DNA of 64,000 nt from the NCBI RefSeq assembly GCF_000154825.1, contig NZ_DS560019.1, positions 434,001-498,000 on the forward strand. Direction: 5' to 3'. This DNA comes from Anaerofustis stercorihominis DSM 17244. GTDB taxonomy: Bacteria > Bacillota > Clostridia > Eubacteriales > Anaerofustaceae. Positions within the stretch are counted from its first letter, which is position 1; every line of letters begins with the position of its first letter. The position numbers were made by a program, and so were the translations under genes. This document shows positions 40,471 through 49,582 of this stretch, one piece after another. The notes below the pieces were generated by a model. The model saw only the letters and a list, made by a program, of their open reading frames with translations. It searched no databases and had not been told where the DNA came from.

Positions 40471-41292
40471 ATGAAAATTAAGAAAGTATATGCAGTTTAT
40501 TTCAGTGCAACAGGTACTACTAAAAAAATAGCAGAATATATCGCAGATAATATTTCTAAAAAATTAAATATTGATTTAAATATTATAGATTTTACCCCTA
40601 AAGAAAAAAGAGAAGAAACATTTGATTTTAAAGAAGATGAGCTGGCGATTTTTGCTGTCCCGGTTTATGCTGGAAGAGTACCGAATGTACTTCTTCCGTT
40701 CTTAAAAAATAATATCAAAGGAAATAACGCTTTATGCGTTCCTGTAGTTTTATTCGGAAACAGAAATTACGATGACGCTCTTATTGAGCTTAGAGATATA
40801 ATGGAAGAAAATAATTTTCACTCCATTGCGGCGGGAGCCTTTGTCGGTGAACATTCTTTTTCAAATATCCTGGCAAAGAACAGACCGGGCAGTGAAGATT
40901 TAAAAGTCGCAGATGAGCTTATAGATTTAACCATTGATAGAATAGGTATTTTAGATACATATACAAAAGAGCCAATAAATGTAAAAGGTCAAACTCCCAT
41001 AAGACCTTACTATACTCCGAGAGACAGAAACGGTAATAAGATCGATATAAGAAAAGTATTGCCTAAGGTCAATCACCGCTGTAATGACTGTAAATTATGT
41101 GCTGAAGTCTGCCCTATGGGTTCTATCGATAAAGATGATATCAGAAAATATAATGGGATATGTATCAAATGCGGTGCATGCATAAAGAAATGTCCGATGA
41201 ATGCAAGGTATTATGATGATGAAGGGTATCTATATCATAAAAAAGAACTTGAAGAAATGTATGCCAGAAGAGCTGAAGACGAAATCTTTTAA
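40471..41292 (+). CDS. EFR1-family flavodoxin-ferredoxin fusion
   Basis: A 273-residue fusion of a flavodoxin-like domain (YFSATGTTKKIAEYIAD near residue 10; FMN phosphate loop SATGTT) and a C-terminal 2[4Fe-4S] ferredoxin with CNDCKLCAEVCP and CIKCGACIKKCP. EFR1 proteins are soluble electron carriers or reductases of anaerobes. It ends this group of genes before a strong terminator and is next, across 400 bases, to the PFOR operon, though under a different promoter. Confidence 0.88.
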   Translation: MKIKKVYAVYFSATGTTKKIAEYIADNISKKLNIDLNIIDFTPKEKREETFDFKEDELAIFAVPVYAGRVPNVLLPFLKNNIKGNNALCVPVVLFGNRNYDDALIELRDIMEENNFHSIAAGAFVGEHSFSNILAKNRPGSEDLKVADELIDLTIDRIGILDTYTKEPINVKGQTPIRPYYTPRDRNGNKIDIRKVLPKVNHRCNDCKLCAEVCPMGSIDKDDIRKYNGICIKCGACIKKCPMNARYYDDEGYLYHKKELEEMYARRAEDEIF

Positions 41293-41310
41293 TAAATTAG
41301 AATAGATAAT

Positions 41311-41345
41311 AAAAAAGAGAATAGTGATTATTCTCTTTTTTATTA
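41311..41345 (+). terminator. Intrinsic terminator of the EFR1 gene
   Basis: Stem AAAAAAGAGAATA/TATTCTCTTTTTT around a short GTGAT loop. Confidence 0.88.
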
Positions 41346-41592
41346 TCTATAATGATACGATTTTATAAAATATTTTATTATTTAAAAACATTTATTGTTT
41401 ATTAATTTGATTTTATCACTTTATATTTTACTTTAATAAGTCAAATATTTATGTTATCTAATTTTATAAAGTCTATTAATGACTTTTAAATTTACAAATA
41501 AACAAACAAAAACAAACATAAAAAAGGGTTTCATAATTATCTTAAAGCACAATTACAAAATATCCCTAAGCTTAGGAAAATCGGTTTTTTAA
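41346..41592. other. AT-rich upstream region of the PFOR operon
   Basis: About 250 bases of AT-rich sequence between the EFR1 terminator and the PFOR operon promoter. I see poly-A runs and CAAACAAAAACAAAC-type repeats (41500-41520) but no gene or clear operator. Confidence 0.5.
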
Positions 41593-41621
41593 TTGACTTT
41601 TACCCCCCTTGATAGTAAGAT
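41593..41621 (+). promoter_or_regulatory. Promoter of the polyferredoxin-PFOR-Nfn operon
   Basis: TTGACT (41593-41598), exact 17-base spacer, TAAGAT (41616-41621). An unusual C run (41602-41608 region) lies in the spacer. Confidence 0.65.
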
Positions 41622-41700
41622 TAAATTAGACTTTTATTAAAAATAATCCTTGTAATTTTTAAGTAAGTTTTAGTAGGTAAAGGTAAAGGAGGAATTCATT

Positions 41701-42996
41701 ATGAGTACCAATCATAATGCGGCTGGAGAAGCAGCTAAAATAGTAGAGCTTCTACCGGGCGTTAATTGCGGTGGTTACGGCGGATGTGGTAAAGAGACAT
41801 GTCAGGAATGTGCCGAAGCTATTGCAAACGGAGCAAGCGTCGCACTTTGTCCTGCGTGCACACAAGATAAGGTCGATGAAATTGCTAAAATCATGGGCAC
41901 TGAGTCAGTTGAAGTTAAAGATGAAGTAGCCTTTATTCTCTGTAACGGGGATTCTGCCGGTAAAGAAAGATTTAAGGACTTGAAATCTTGCGCTGAAGCA
42001 GCAAACCTTGGATTTAAAAGAGGAGAATGCAAAGACGGATGTATCGGGATTGGTTCATGTATCGATTTTTGTAAATTCGATGCTATGACACTTTCTAACG
42101 GAAGAGTAATAATCGATAAAGAAAAATGCAGCGGATGCGGAGCCTGTGCAAATGCAGAAAGCTGTGTTCAAAATATCATTACTATGATACCTAGAGACGC
42201 AACAAACTTCATTCCATGCTCTTCAAAAGAAGAAGACGATGAAAAGACAAGAGAGATTTGCGGATTTGGCTGTATCGCATGTTCGGACTGCGTTAGAGCA
42301 TGTCCCGAAGGAGCTATAGAAATCATAGATAATCATGCTGTTATCGACTATGATAAATGTGTTGGATGTGTAGCATGTACAGTAAAATGCAAGAAAAAAA
42401 TCATCATAGATACAATGCATGATTTAACTAAATTAAAAGATAAGGTTGCATTCGTAAAATGTAACGGAGGCAAAAAAGCAAGTGAAGTTTATGAAAATTT
42501 AGGAATTACAGACTGTTCGGAAGCAGTGGCTAAAATCAATCCTAAAGATTATAATATCTGCACAACGGGATGTACTGGACAGGGGAATTGTACAAAAGTC
42601 TGCAGATATGATGCGATAAGCATTGTAGACGGAACCGCTAAAGTAGACCCTGATAAATGCGTAGGATGCAAAGATTGTACATATGCTTGTCCTAAGGATT
42701 TAATAGTTATGGTACCATATAAAGGAATAAAATTAGTTCCTTGCTCTTCCACAGAAGATTATGAAGATAAAGCAAAGGTTTGCGACTCGGCATGTATCGG
42801 ATGTGAAGACTGTAAAGTAAACTGTCCTAACGAAGCAATATATATGGAAGACGCACATGCGGTTATAGACAGTGATCTATGCGAAAACTGCGAAGTATGT
42901 CAGTATATGTGTCCGAGAAGCGTAATCGTTGAGCAAGAAGTTCCCGAATATAACTACTTGCAAAGAGATGCTCTTGGCATCAGGGAAGGAGAGTAA
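41701..42996 (+). CDS. Soluble duplicated RnfB-like polyferredoxin
   Basis: A 431-residue Fe-S protein with no membrane helix. An RnfB-type FeS domain (18-55; Cys at 23, 29, 34, 37, 50, 53) is followed by two tandem RnfB-like polyferredoxin modules, 76-235 and 249-410. Each has the order VAF(I/V)xCNG, CxxxCxGxGxCxxxCxxDAx, a CxxCxxC cluster, VPCSS/IPCSS, CIxCxDCxxxCPxxAI, then VIDxDxCxxCxxC. Up to about nine [4Fe-4S] clusters are possible. RnfB itself has an N-terminal anchor and a single module. PFOR begins two bases after its stop, so it probably takes electrons from PFOR or links PFOR to NfnAB. The pairing is inference. Confidence 0.85.
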   Translation: MSTNHNAAGEAAKIVELLPGVNCGGYGGCGKETCQECAEAIANGASVALCPACTQDKVDEIAKIMGTESVEVKDEVAFILCNGDSAGKERFKDLKSCAEAANLGFKRGECKDGCIGIGSCIDFCKFDAMTLSNGRVIIDKEKCSGCGACANAESCVQNIITMIPRDATNFIPCSSKEEDDEKTREICGFGCIACSDCVRACPEGAIEIIDNHAVIDYDKCVGCVACTVKCKKKIIIDTMHDLTKLKDKVAFVKCNGGKKASEVYENLGITDCSEAVAKINPKDYNICTTGCTGQGNCTKVCRYDAISIVDGTAKVDPDKCVGCKDCTYACPKDLIVMVPYKGIKLVPCSSTEDYEDKAKVCDSACIGCEDCKVNCPNEAIYMEDAHAVIDSDLCENCEVCQYMCPRSVIVEQEVPEYNYLQRDALGIREGE

Positions 42997-42998
42997 TC

Positions 42999-45900
42999 AT
43001 GGTGAGAAAATTAAAAACAATGGACGGAAACACAGCAGCCGCTCATGTAGCATATGCTTTTTCTGAAGTTGCGGCTATTTATCCTATTACTCCGTCATCT
43101 CCTATGGCAGAGAGCATGGATGAATGGGTAGCGGACGGAAGAAAGAATATATTTGATGAAAAAGTTAAAATCGTAGAAATGCAGTCGGAAGGAGGAGCAG
43201 CGGGAGCGGTTCACGGTGCAATAGCAGCGGGAGCTTATACTTCAACATTCACAGCTTCTCAGGGACTTCTTTTAATGATACCTAACATGTATAAACTGGC
43301 AGGAGAACAAGCTCCTACAGTATTCCATGTTGCAGCAAGAGCACTTGCAAGCCATGCACTGTCTATCTTCGGAGACCATTCGGACGTTATGTCATGCCGT
43401 CAAACAGGTTTTGCAATGCTTGCATCAAACAGTGTACAGCAATCAATGGATTTAGCTGCGGTAGCTCATCTTGCCACAATAGCAGGTAAACTTCCAATGG
43501 TTCATTTCTTTGACGGTTTCAGAACATCTCATGAAAATCAAAAAATCGAAGTTTGGGATTATGAAGACTTAAAAGATTTGGTTGACTGGAATGCAGTTAA
43601 AGCTTACAGAGAAAAATCACTTCATCCGGCTCATCCTCATGCTATGGGTTCTGCAGAACAGCCGGAAACATTCTTCCAGCATAGAGAAGCATGTAACACG
43701 GCTTACGATATAACAGCTGATATCGTTGCGGAATACATGGATAAGGTAAACGAAAAAATCGGAACAGACTACAAACCATTTAATTACTACGGTGCTGAAG
43801 ACGCAACGGAAATAATTGTTGCAATGGGCTCTGTTTGCGAAGCAGCGGAAGAAATAGTGGATTATCTTAATGCAAAAGGTAAAAAAGTAGGTATAATCGA
43901 AGTTCATTTATATAGACCTTTCTCGGCTAAATATCTTTTAAATGTAATACCTAAGACAGTTAAGAAAATAGCTGTATTGGACAGAACAAAAGAACCGGGC
44001 GGAGTCGGTGAACCTTTATACTTAGACGTTATCTCAGCTCTAAGAGGTACAAATTTTGAAAATGCAAAAATAGTCGGCGGACGTTACGGTCTTGGTTCTA
44101 AAGACACACAGCCGGGAGATATTTTGGCAGTATACCAAAATCTATGGATCGAAAATCCAAAGAACAACTTTACGATATCCATTACTGATGATGTAACTGA
44201 ATTATCGCTTCCGACAAAAGAATATCCAAACGTTGCACCAAAAGGAACAGTAGCATGTAAATTCTGGGGACTCGGTGCCGACGGTACTGTAGGAGCTAAC
44301 AAAAACAGTGTAAAAATCATCGGTGACTATACAGATAAAAAGGTTCAGGCTTACTTCCAATATGATTCAAAAAAATCAGGCGGGGTAACGATTTCTCACT
44401 TGAGATTTGGAGATAAACCTATCAAATCAACTTACTACGTTAAACAAGCGGATTTTGTAGCTTGTCACAACTCAGCTTATCTAAACCAATATGATATGGT
44501 TGAAGATGTAAAACCGGGCGGATACTTCTTACTAAACTGCGTGTGGAGTGATGAAGAACTTGAAACATTCCTTCCTGCTAAAGTCAAAAGATATATAGCA
44601 GAAAACGATATTCAATTCTATACTTGTGACGCCGTATCTATAGCTAAGAAAATCGGTCTCGGTGCAAGGAGAACAAACTCCGTGCTTCAAGCGGCATTCT
44701 TTAAGCTCGCTAACATAATACCTATCGAAGATGCAGCTAAATATATGAAAGATGCCATCAACAAGACCTACGGTAAAAAAGGTCAGAAAATCGTTGATAT
44801 GAACGTTGCGGCAGTAGATGAAGGTATAAAAAATGTTCATAAAGTAGAAGTTCCGGCTTCCTGGAAAGATGTACCTGACGATGAACCTCAAGCTAAAATG
44901 GTGGGCAGAGACAAAGTACATACAGATTACTTAAATAACATTTTAAGACCTACAAACACTCTAAACGGAGATAAAGAACCTGTTTCTACTTTCTTATCGA
45001 CCGCTGACGGAATGATCCCTGCGGGAACCGCTGCATATGAAAAGAGAGGTATAGCTACGGATGTACCGGTTTGGTTACATGAAAATTGTATGCAGTGTAA
45101 CTGGTGCTCTTATGTATGTCCTCACGGCGTAATCAGACCTTTCGTTTTAGACAGCGAAGAAGCAGAAGGATTTGAAGGAACTACAGTTAAGATGAAAGGC
45201 GTAAAAAATAATTTATTTACAATGGGTATTTCAGCCCTTGACTGCAGCGGATGCGGACTATGTGTAGAAGTTTGTCCTGCTAGAAACAAAGCCCTTCAAA
45301 TGGTTCCTGCGGACGCAGACGTAGTTGAAGAAGAACAAAAAGATTATAATTATCTATTTAATAATATTGAGGAAAAAGAACTTCCGTTCAAGGAAGATAC
45401 AGTAAAGGGTTCTCAGTTCAAACAACCGCTTCTTGAATTCTCCGGAGCATGTCCTGGATGCGGAGAATCTCCTTATGCTAAACTCATTACTCAGTTATTC
45501 GGAGACAGAATGTTCATTGCAAATGCAACGGGATGTTCATCTATTTGGGGATGCAGTGCTCCAAGTACTCCTTATACTGTAAACAAAGAAGGAAGAGGTC
45601 CTGCATGGGCTAACTCTTTATTTGAAGATAATGCAGAATTCGGTTTCGGTATGGCTATGTCAATGCAAGCTCGTAGAAATGAAATGAAAAGTGCAGTTGA
45701 AAAATTAACTGATACTATCGGCGTACCGGCAAAAGCATGGATAGCATCAATGAACGATGCAAAAGCAGCTGAAACAACAGGTAAAATTTTACTTGAAGAA
45801 TGTGAAAAGATAGCTGATTCCAACGAATATGCAAAATACGTTATAGATAATAAAGATATGCTTATAAAACCGTCTGTATGGATTTTCGGCGGCGACGGCT

Positions 45901-46541
45901 GGGCTTATGATATCGGATACGGCGGACTTGACCATGTATTGGCTTCAGGGGAAAATATCAATGTAATGGTATTTGATACCGAAGTTTACTCCAATACAGG
46001 AGGACAGTCTTCAAAATCAACGCCTATAGGTGCTGTAGCTAAATTCGCGGCTTCAGGTAAAGCAGTTAAAAAGAAAGACCTTGCACAAATCGCTATGGCT
46101 TACGGATATGTTTACGTAGCACAAATCGCTATGGGCGCTAATCCTGAACAAACACTAAAAGCTTTAAGAGAAGCGGAAAACTATGACGGACCTTCACTTA
46201 TCATAGCTTACGCTCCTTGTATAAACCATGGTGTTAAAGCAGGAATGAACAGATCTATGTTAGAAATGAAAAATGCGGTTCGTTCGGGATATTGGAATTT
46301 GATTAGATATAATCCGGATCTTGAAGCAGAAGGCAAAAATCCTCTTTCTATTGACAGTCAAGCTCCAACTCAAAGCTACAGAGACTTTATCATGGGTGAA
46401 GTTCGTTATAACTCACTTAAACTTAAATTCCCTGACAGAGCGGAAGAGTTGTTTACAAAAGCTGAAGAAGCTGCAATGGATAGGTATGATAACCTAGTTA
46501 TGCAAAAGAAAAGCATGGATAAAAAGGCAGGAGGATGCTAA
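42999..46541 (+). CDS. nifJ: Pyruvate:ferredoxin (flavodoxin) oxidoreductase
   Basis: A complete 1180-residue PFOR that oxidises pyruvate with CoA to acetyl-CoA, CO2 and reduced ferredoxin. Domain I starts with GNTAAAHVAYAFSEVAAIYP; the two-cluster ferredoxin domain near 690-760 has CMQCNWCSYVCP and CSGCGLCVEVCP; the TPP domain has CPGCGESPYAK, ATGCSSIWG and GGDGWAYDIGYGGLDH, and a C-terminal TGGQ-S segment. A missing domain or frameshift is not seen. It is translated behind GGAGAGTAATC and lies between the duplicated polyferredoxin and NfnA. Confidence 0.97.
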   Translation: MVRKLKTMDGNTAAAHVAYAFSEVAAIYPITPSSPMAESMDEWVADGRKNIFDEKVKIVEMQSEGGAAGAVHGAIAAGAYTSTFTASQGLLLMIPNMYKLAGEQAPTVFHVAARALASHALSIFGDHSDVMSCRQTGFAMLASNSVQQSMDLAAVAHLATIAGKLPMVHFFDGFRTSHENQKIEVWDYEDLKDLVDWNAVKAYREKSLHPAHPHAMGSAEQPETFFQHREACNTAYDITADIVAEYMDKVNEKIGTDYKPFNYYGAEDATEIIVAMGSVCEAAEEIVDYLNAKGKKVGIIEVHLYRPFSAKYLLNVIPKTVKKIAVLDRTKEPGGVGEPLYLDVISALRGTNFENAKIVGGRYGLGSKDTQPGDILAVYQNLWIENPKNNFTISITDDVTELSLPTKEYPNVAPKGTVACKFWGLGADGTVGANKNSVKIIGDYTDKKVQAYFQYDSKKSGGVTISHLRFGDKPIKSTYYVKQADFVACHNSAYLNQYDMVEDVKPGGYFLLNCVWSDEELETFLPAKVKRYIAENDIQFYTCDAVSIAKKIGLGARRTNSVLQAAFFKLANIIPIEDAAKYMKDAINKTYGKKGQKIVDMNVAAVDEGIKNVHKVEVPASWKDVPDDEPQAKMVGRDKVHTDYLNNILRPTNTLNGDKEPVSTFLSTADGMIPAGTAAYEKRGIATDVPVWLHENCMQCNWCSYVCPHGVIRPFVLDSEEAEGFEGTTVKMKGVKNNLFTMGISALDCSGCGLCVEVCPARNKALQMVPADADVVEEEQKDYNYLFNNIEEKELPFKEDTVKGSQFKQPLLEFSGACPGCGESPYAKLITQLFGDRMFIANATGCSSIWGCSAPSTPYTVNKEGRGPAWANSLFEDNAEFGFGMAMSMQARRNEMKSAVEKLTDTIGVPAKAWIASMNDAKAAETTGKILLEECEKIADSNEYAKYVIDNKDMLIKPSVWIFGGDGWAYDIGYGGLDHVLASGENINVMVFDTEVYSNTGGQSSKSTPIGAVAKFAASGKAVKKKDLAQIAMAYGYVYVAQIAMGANPEQTLKALREAENYDGPSLIIAYAPCINHGVKAGMNRSMLEMKNAVRSGYWNLIRYNPDLEAEGKNPLSIDSQAPTQSYRDFIMGEVRYNSLKLKFPDRAEELFTKAEEAAMDRYDNLVMQKKSMDKKAGGC

Positions 46542-46543
46542 AA

Positions 46544-47398
46544 ATGAAGATGTTTGAAATCACCGAAAAAAGAAAATTAAATGAAAATATGACATGGCTG
46601 GTAATATATGCACCTCTTGTTGCAAGAAAAGCCAGACCGGGACAATTTATCATCCTTCGTACCGATGAATACGGCGAAAGGATCCCTCTTACAATGGCCG
46701 GACATAATGAAGAAGACGGAACAATAGATTTAATCTATGCAACAGTCGGAAGAACAACAATGTTAATGGACCAGCTTGAAGAAGGTGACTGTTTTGCTGA
46801 TATAGTAGGTCCTCTTGGAAAACCTACACACATGGAAGGACTTAAAAAAGTATGCGTAGTTGGCGGTGGTTCGGGTAATGCCCTTGCTTATCCCCTTGCT
46901 ACGGGAATGCACAAACATGGTATAGAAGTAGATATGATTACAGGATTTAAAAATAAAGACTTGGTAATCCTGGAAGACGAATTCCGTGCGGGAACAGATA
47001 ACCTATATATGGTTACGGATGACGGTTCTTACGGAGAAAAAGCTTTTACCACTGATAAACTTAAACAATTAATTGAACAAGGAAATAAATATGATGAGGT
47101 TGTAGCCGTAGGTCCTCCTATCATGATGAAATTGGTATGTAAACTTGCCGAAGAACATGGTATTCCTTCTGTTGCATCTCTAACAGCTTATATGATAGAC
47201 GGCTCGGGTATGTGCGGAGGCTGCAGATGTATTATCGGAGGAGAAAATAAATTCGTTTGTGTCGACGGACCGGAATTTGACGGTTCTTTGGTAGACTGGG
47301 ATGAACTTATTCAAAGAAGTACATATTATGCAGATCAAGAAGCTGAAGACAGAGCACATGTTTGCCGTTTGACTGGAGGTGTTCGTTACCATGATTAA
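46544..47398 (+). CDS. NfnA-type ferredoxin:NADP oxidoreductase small subunit
   Basis: A 284-residue FAD- and NAD-binding protein of the dihydroorotate-dehydrogenase electron-transfer (PyrK/SudB) group. FAD site: GERIPLTMAG; nucleotide loop VGGGSGNALAYPLATG; the C-terminal [2Fe-2S] ligands CGGCRC...FVCVDGPEFDG. Paired with NfnB it forms the bifurcating NADH-dependent reduced ferredoxin:NADP+ oxidoreductase. I start it at ATG 46544 behind AGGAGG; an ATG three codons earlier overlaps the PFOR stop. The next gene overlaps its stop by eight bases. Confidence 0.88.
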   Translation: MKMFEITEKRKLNENMTWLVIYAPLVARKARPGQFIILRTDEYGERIPLTMAGHNEEDGTIDLIYATVGRTTMLMDQLEEGDCFADIVGPLGKPTHMEGLKKVCVVGGGSGNALAYPLATGMHKHGIEVDMITGFKNKDLVILEDEFRAGTDNLYMVTDDGSYGEKAFTTDKLKQLIEQGNKYDEVVAVGPPIMMKLVCKLAEEHGIPSVASLTAYMIDGSGMCGGCRCIIGGENKFVCVDGPEFDGSLVDWDELIQRSTYYADQEAEDRAHVCRLTGGVRYHD

Positions 47399-48788
47399 TC
47401 TAATTAAAGAAAAGAACCCTATGCCGGAACAAAAACCCGACATACGTAATAAAAATTTTGAAGAAGTTGCTAACGGATATACAGAAGAAATGGCAATAAA
47501 CGAAGCCATGAGATGTCTTAAATGCCGTAAGAAACCATGTATGTCAGGTTGTCCTGTAATGGTTAAAATCCCTGATTTTATAGCTAAAATTGCAGAGGGA
47601 GAATTTGAAGAAGCATATCAAATAATAAAAGAAACAAATTCACTTCCGGCTATCTGCGGAAGAGTTTGTCCTCAGGAAACTCAATGCGAGGGAAAATGTG
47701 TTCACGCGAAAAAAGGTGAACCTGTTGCTATAGGTCGTCTTGAAAGATTTGCTGCCGATTGGCATGCTGCAAACTTCAAAGATGAAAAAGTAGAACCTGT
47801 TAAAGGTAACGGTCATAAAGTTGCCGTTGTAGGAGCAGGTCCTGCAGGACTTGCCTGTGCGGGAGATTTGATAAATAAAGGCTACGACGTTACAGTATAC
47901 GAAAGCTTACATAAGACAGGCGGCGTTTTGGTTTACGGTATCCCTGAATTCCGTCTTCCAAAAGAAATAGTAGCTGCAGAAGTAAAACAACTTGAAGATA
48001 AAGGCGTTAAATTCGTAACTAACGCTATTATAGGTAAATCCATAACAGTTGATGAATTAATGAAAGAAGAAGGTTTCGAATCCGTATTTATCGGTACGGG
48101 AGCGGGTCTTCCATCATTCATGAACATACCCGGAGAAAACTTAATCGGAGTATGTTCCGCAAATGAATACTTAACAAGAATCAACTTAATGAAAGCATAC
48201 CTTCCTGAATACGATACACCGATCTTAAAAGCAAATAAGATTGCCGTTGTCGGAGGAGGGAACGTTGCGATGGATGCCGCAAGATGTGCAAAACGTATGG
48301 GTGCAGAAGAAGTATATCTGATTTATCGTCGTTCTGCAGCAGAAATACCTGCAAGAGCGGAAGAAATCCATCATGCAGTGGAAGAAGAAATCGACTTCCG
48401 TTATCTAACAAATCCCGTTAAGGTATTGGGAGATGAAAAAGGTCAAGTATGCGGAATAGAATGCGTTAAAATGGAACTTGGAGAACCTGATGCTTCGGGA
48501 AGAAGAAGACCGGTTGTAATAGAAGGTTCAAACTACGTTATAGATGTAGACTGCGTAATCATGGCAATAGGAACAAAATTAAATAAATTAATTTTGGAAA
48601 CTACCGATAATCTTGAAGAAAACAAAAGAGGCGGTATTTACACAGACGACGATGCTGCAACGAACCGTCCGGAAATATTTGCAGGTGGTGATGCCGTTAC
48701 AGGTGCAGCCACTGTTATCAAAGCAATGGGAGCAGGGAAAACTGCCGCTGCCGGTATTGATAAATATTTTGAAAGTAAAAATAAATAA
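47391..48788 (+). CDS. NfnB-type (GltA-like) NADPH-dependent oxidoreductase large subunit
   Basis: A 465-residue flavoprotein of the glutamate-synthase small-subunit fold. N-terminal Fe-S ligands lie in CLKCRKKPCMSGCPV and CGRVCPQETQCEGKC; FAD binds at GAGPAGLACAGDL and NADPH at GGGNVAMDAARCAKRMGA; a late GGDAVTGAATV closes the FAD site. With NfnA it would couple NADH and reduced ferredoxin to NADPH formation. ATG 47391 (MINLIKEKNP) is preceded by GGAGGTG; the longer frame from 47379 is less likely. Absence of a glutamate synthase large subunit supports Nfn over GltB/GltD. Confidence 0.9.
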   Translation: MINLIKEKNPMPEQKPDIRNKNFEEVANGYTEEMAINEAMRCLKCRKKPCMSGCPVMVKIPDFIAKIAEGEFEEAYQIIKETNSLPAICGRVCPQETQCEGKCVHAKKGEPVAIGRLERFAADWHAANFKDEKVEPVKGNGHKVAVVGAGPAGLACAGDLINKGYDVTVYESLHKTGGVLVYGIPEFRLPKEIVAAEVKQLEDKGVKFVTNAIIGKSITVDELMKEEGFESVFIGTGAGLPSFMNIPGENLIGVCSANEYLTRINLMKAYLPEYDTPILKANKIAVVGGGNVAMDAARCAKRMGAEEVYLIYRRSAAEIPARAEEIHHAVEEEIDFRYLTNPVKVLGDEKGQVCGIECVKMELGEPDASGRRRPVVIEGSNYVIDVDCVIMAIGTKLNKLILETTDNLEENKRGGIYTDDDAATNRPEIFAGGDAVTGAATVIKAMGAGKTAAAGIDKYFESKNK

Positions 48789-48806
48789 TATATTAGTACT
48801 AAATAA

Positions 48807-48836
48807 AAAGAAACCTTATTAATAAGGTTTCTTTTT
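48807..48836 (+). terminator. Intrinsic terminator of the PFOR/Nfn operon
   Basis: Perfect 15-base-pair stem AAAAGAAACCTTATT and its complement, followed by TTATT. Confidence 0.92.
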
Positions 48837-48848
48837 TATTACATAACG

Positions 48849-48882
48849 GGGCACTTCACCTGCAAGCAGACTCCGCGCCCCT
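48849..48882. other. GC-rich structured element of unknown nature
   Basis: A 34-base stretch, GGGGC at one end and GCCCC at the other, enclosing CTGC-AA-GCAG as an inner hairpin, in a genome where intergenic DNA is strongly AT-rich. It lies between the convergent nfnB terminator and the trmD stop. It is not followed by a T run on either strand, so it is not a standard terminator. No known RNA family is recognised. Confidence 0.5.
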
Positions 48883-48905
48883 ATACAATTCAAAATACTC
48901 TACTA

Positions 48906-49574
48906 CTAAAGCAAATCTTCTCTTCTTATCTTAGTCTCTTTTAGTGCTTCCTCTTTATAGTACTCTTCTATTTTTTTATGATGTCCCGACATAAGCACCT
49001 CGGGAACTTTCATTCCCATAAACTCTTCGGGTCTCGTATACTGGTTTGCTTCGAGCAGTCCGTCTTCAAAGCTCTCATTCTGATAGCTTTCGCTGTTACC
49101 CAAAACCCCGTCTACGTACCTGCTTACAGTATCCATAAATACCATAGAAGCGATATGTCCGCCTGTTAAAATATAATCCCCTATGCTTATCTCTTCATCT
49201 ACACAAAGGTCTACAGCTCTCTGGTCTATCCCTTCGTAATGTCCGCATAAAAGAATTACTTCATCAAGGTTTGCATATTCTTTGGCGATCTCGCTGTTAA
49301 AAGTCCTGCCTCTCGGAGAAAAATAAATTACAGGGACATCTCTGTCTTTTTTTATATCTTTCACACAGTCATACACAGGTTCAGCTTTCATCAGCATTCC
49401 CGCTCCCCCGCCGTAGATTTCATCATCGACTCTTTTATGCTTGTCCTTTGAATAATCTCTGATATTTATAGCATTGATTTGCAGCCTATCGCTTTTTACA
49501 CCTCTGCCTATAATCCCTACTTCTTTGTAGGCTTCTATCATTTCCGGATATAAAGTGAGTACATTATAAATCAT
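48906..49574 (-). CDS. trmD: tRNA (guanine37-N1)-methyltransferase
   Basis: A 222-residue SPOUT methyltransferase, the usual TrmD length. YGGGAGMLMKAEP, LLCGHYEGIDQR and the trefoil-knot SAM motif IGDYILTGGHIASMV are present, as is the C-terminal MKVPEVLMSGHH. It methylates G37 of tRNAs. rimM lies nine bases upstream on the same strand. rpsP and rplS, frequent partners of this pair, are not adjacent here; rplS is 8.5 kb away on the other strand. Confidence 0.96.
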   Translation of the reverse strand: MIYNVLTLYPEMIEAYKEVGIIGRGVKSDRLQINAINIRDYSKDKHKRVDDEIYGGGAGMLMKAEPVYDCVKDIKKDRDVPVIYFSPRGRTFNSEIAKEYANLDEVILLCGHYEGIDQRAVDLCVDEEISIGDYILTGGHIASMVFMDTVSRYVDGVLGNSESYQNESFEDGLLEANQYTRPEEFMGMKVPEVLMSGHHKKIEEYYKEEALKETKIRREDLL

Positions 49575-49582
49575 AGTATCCC

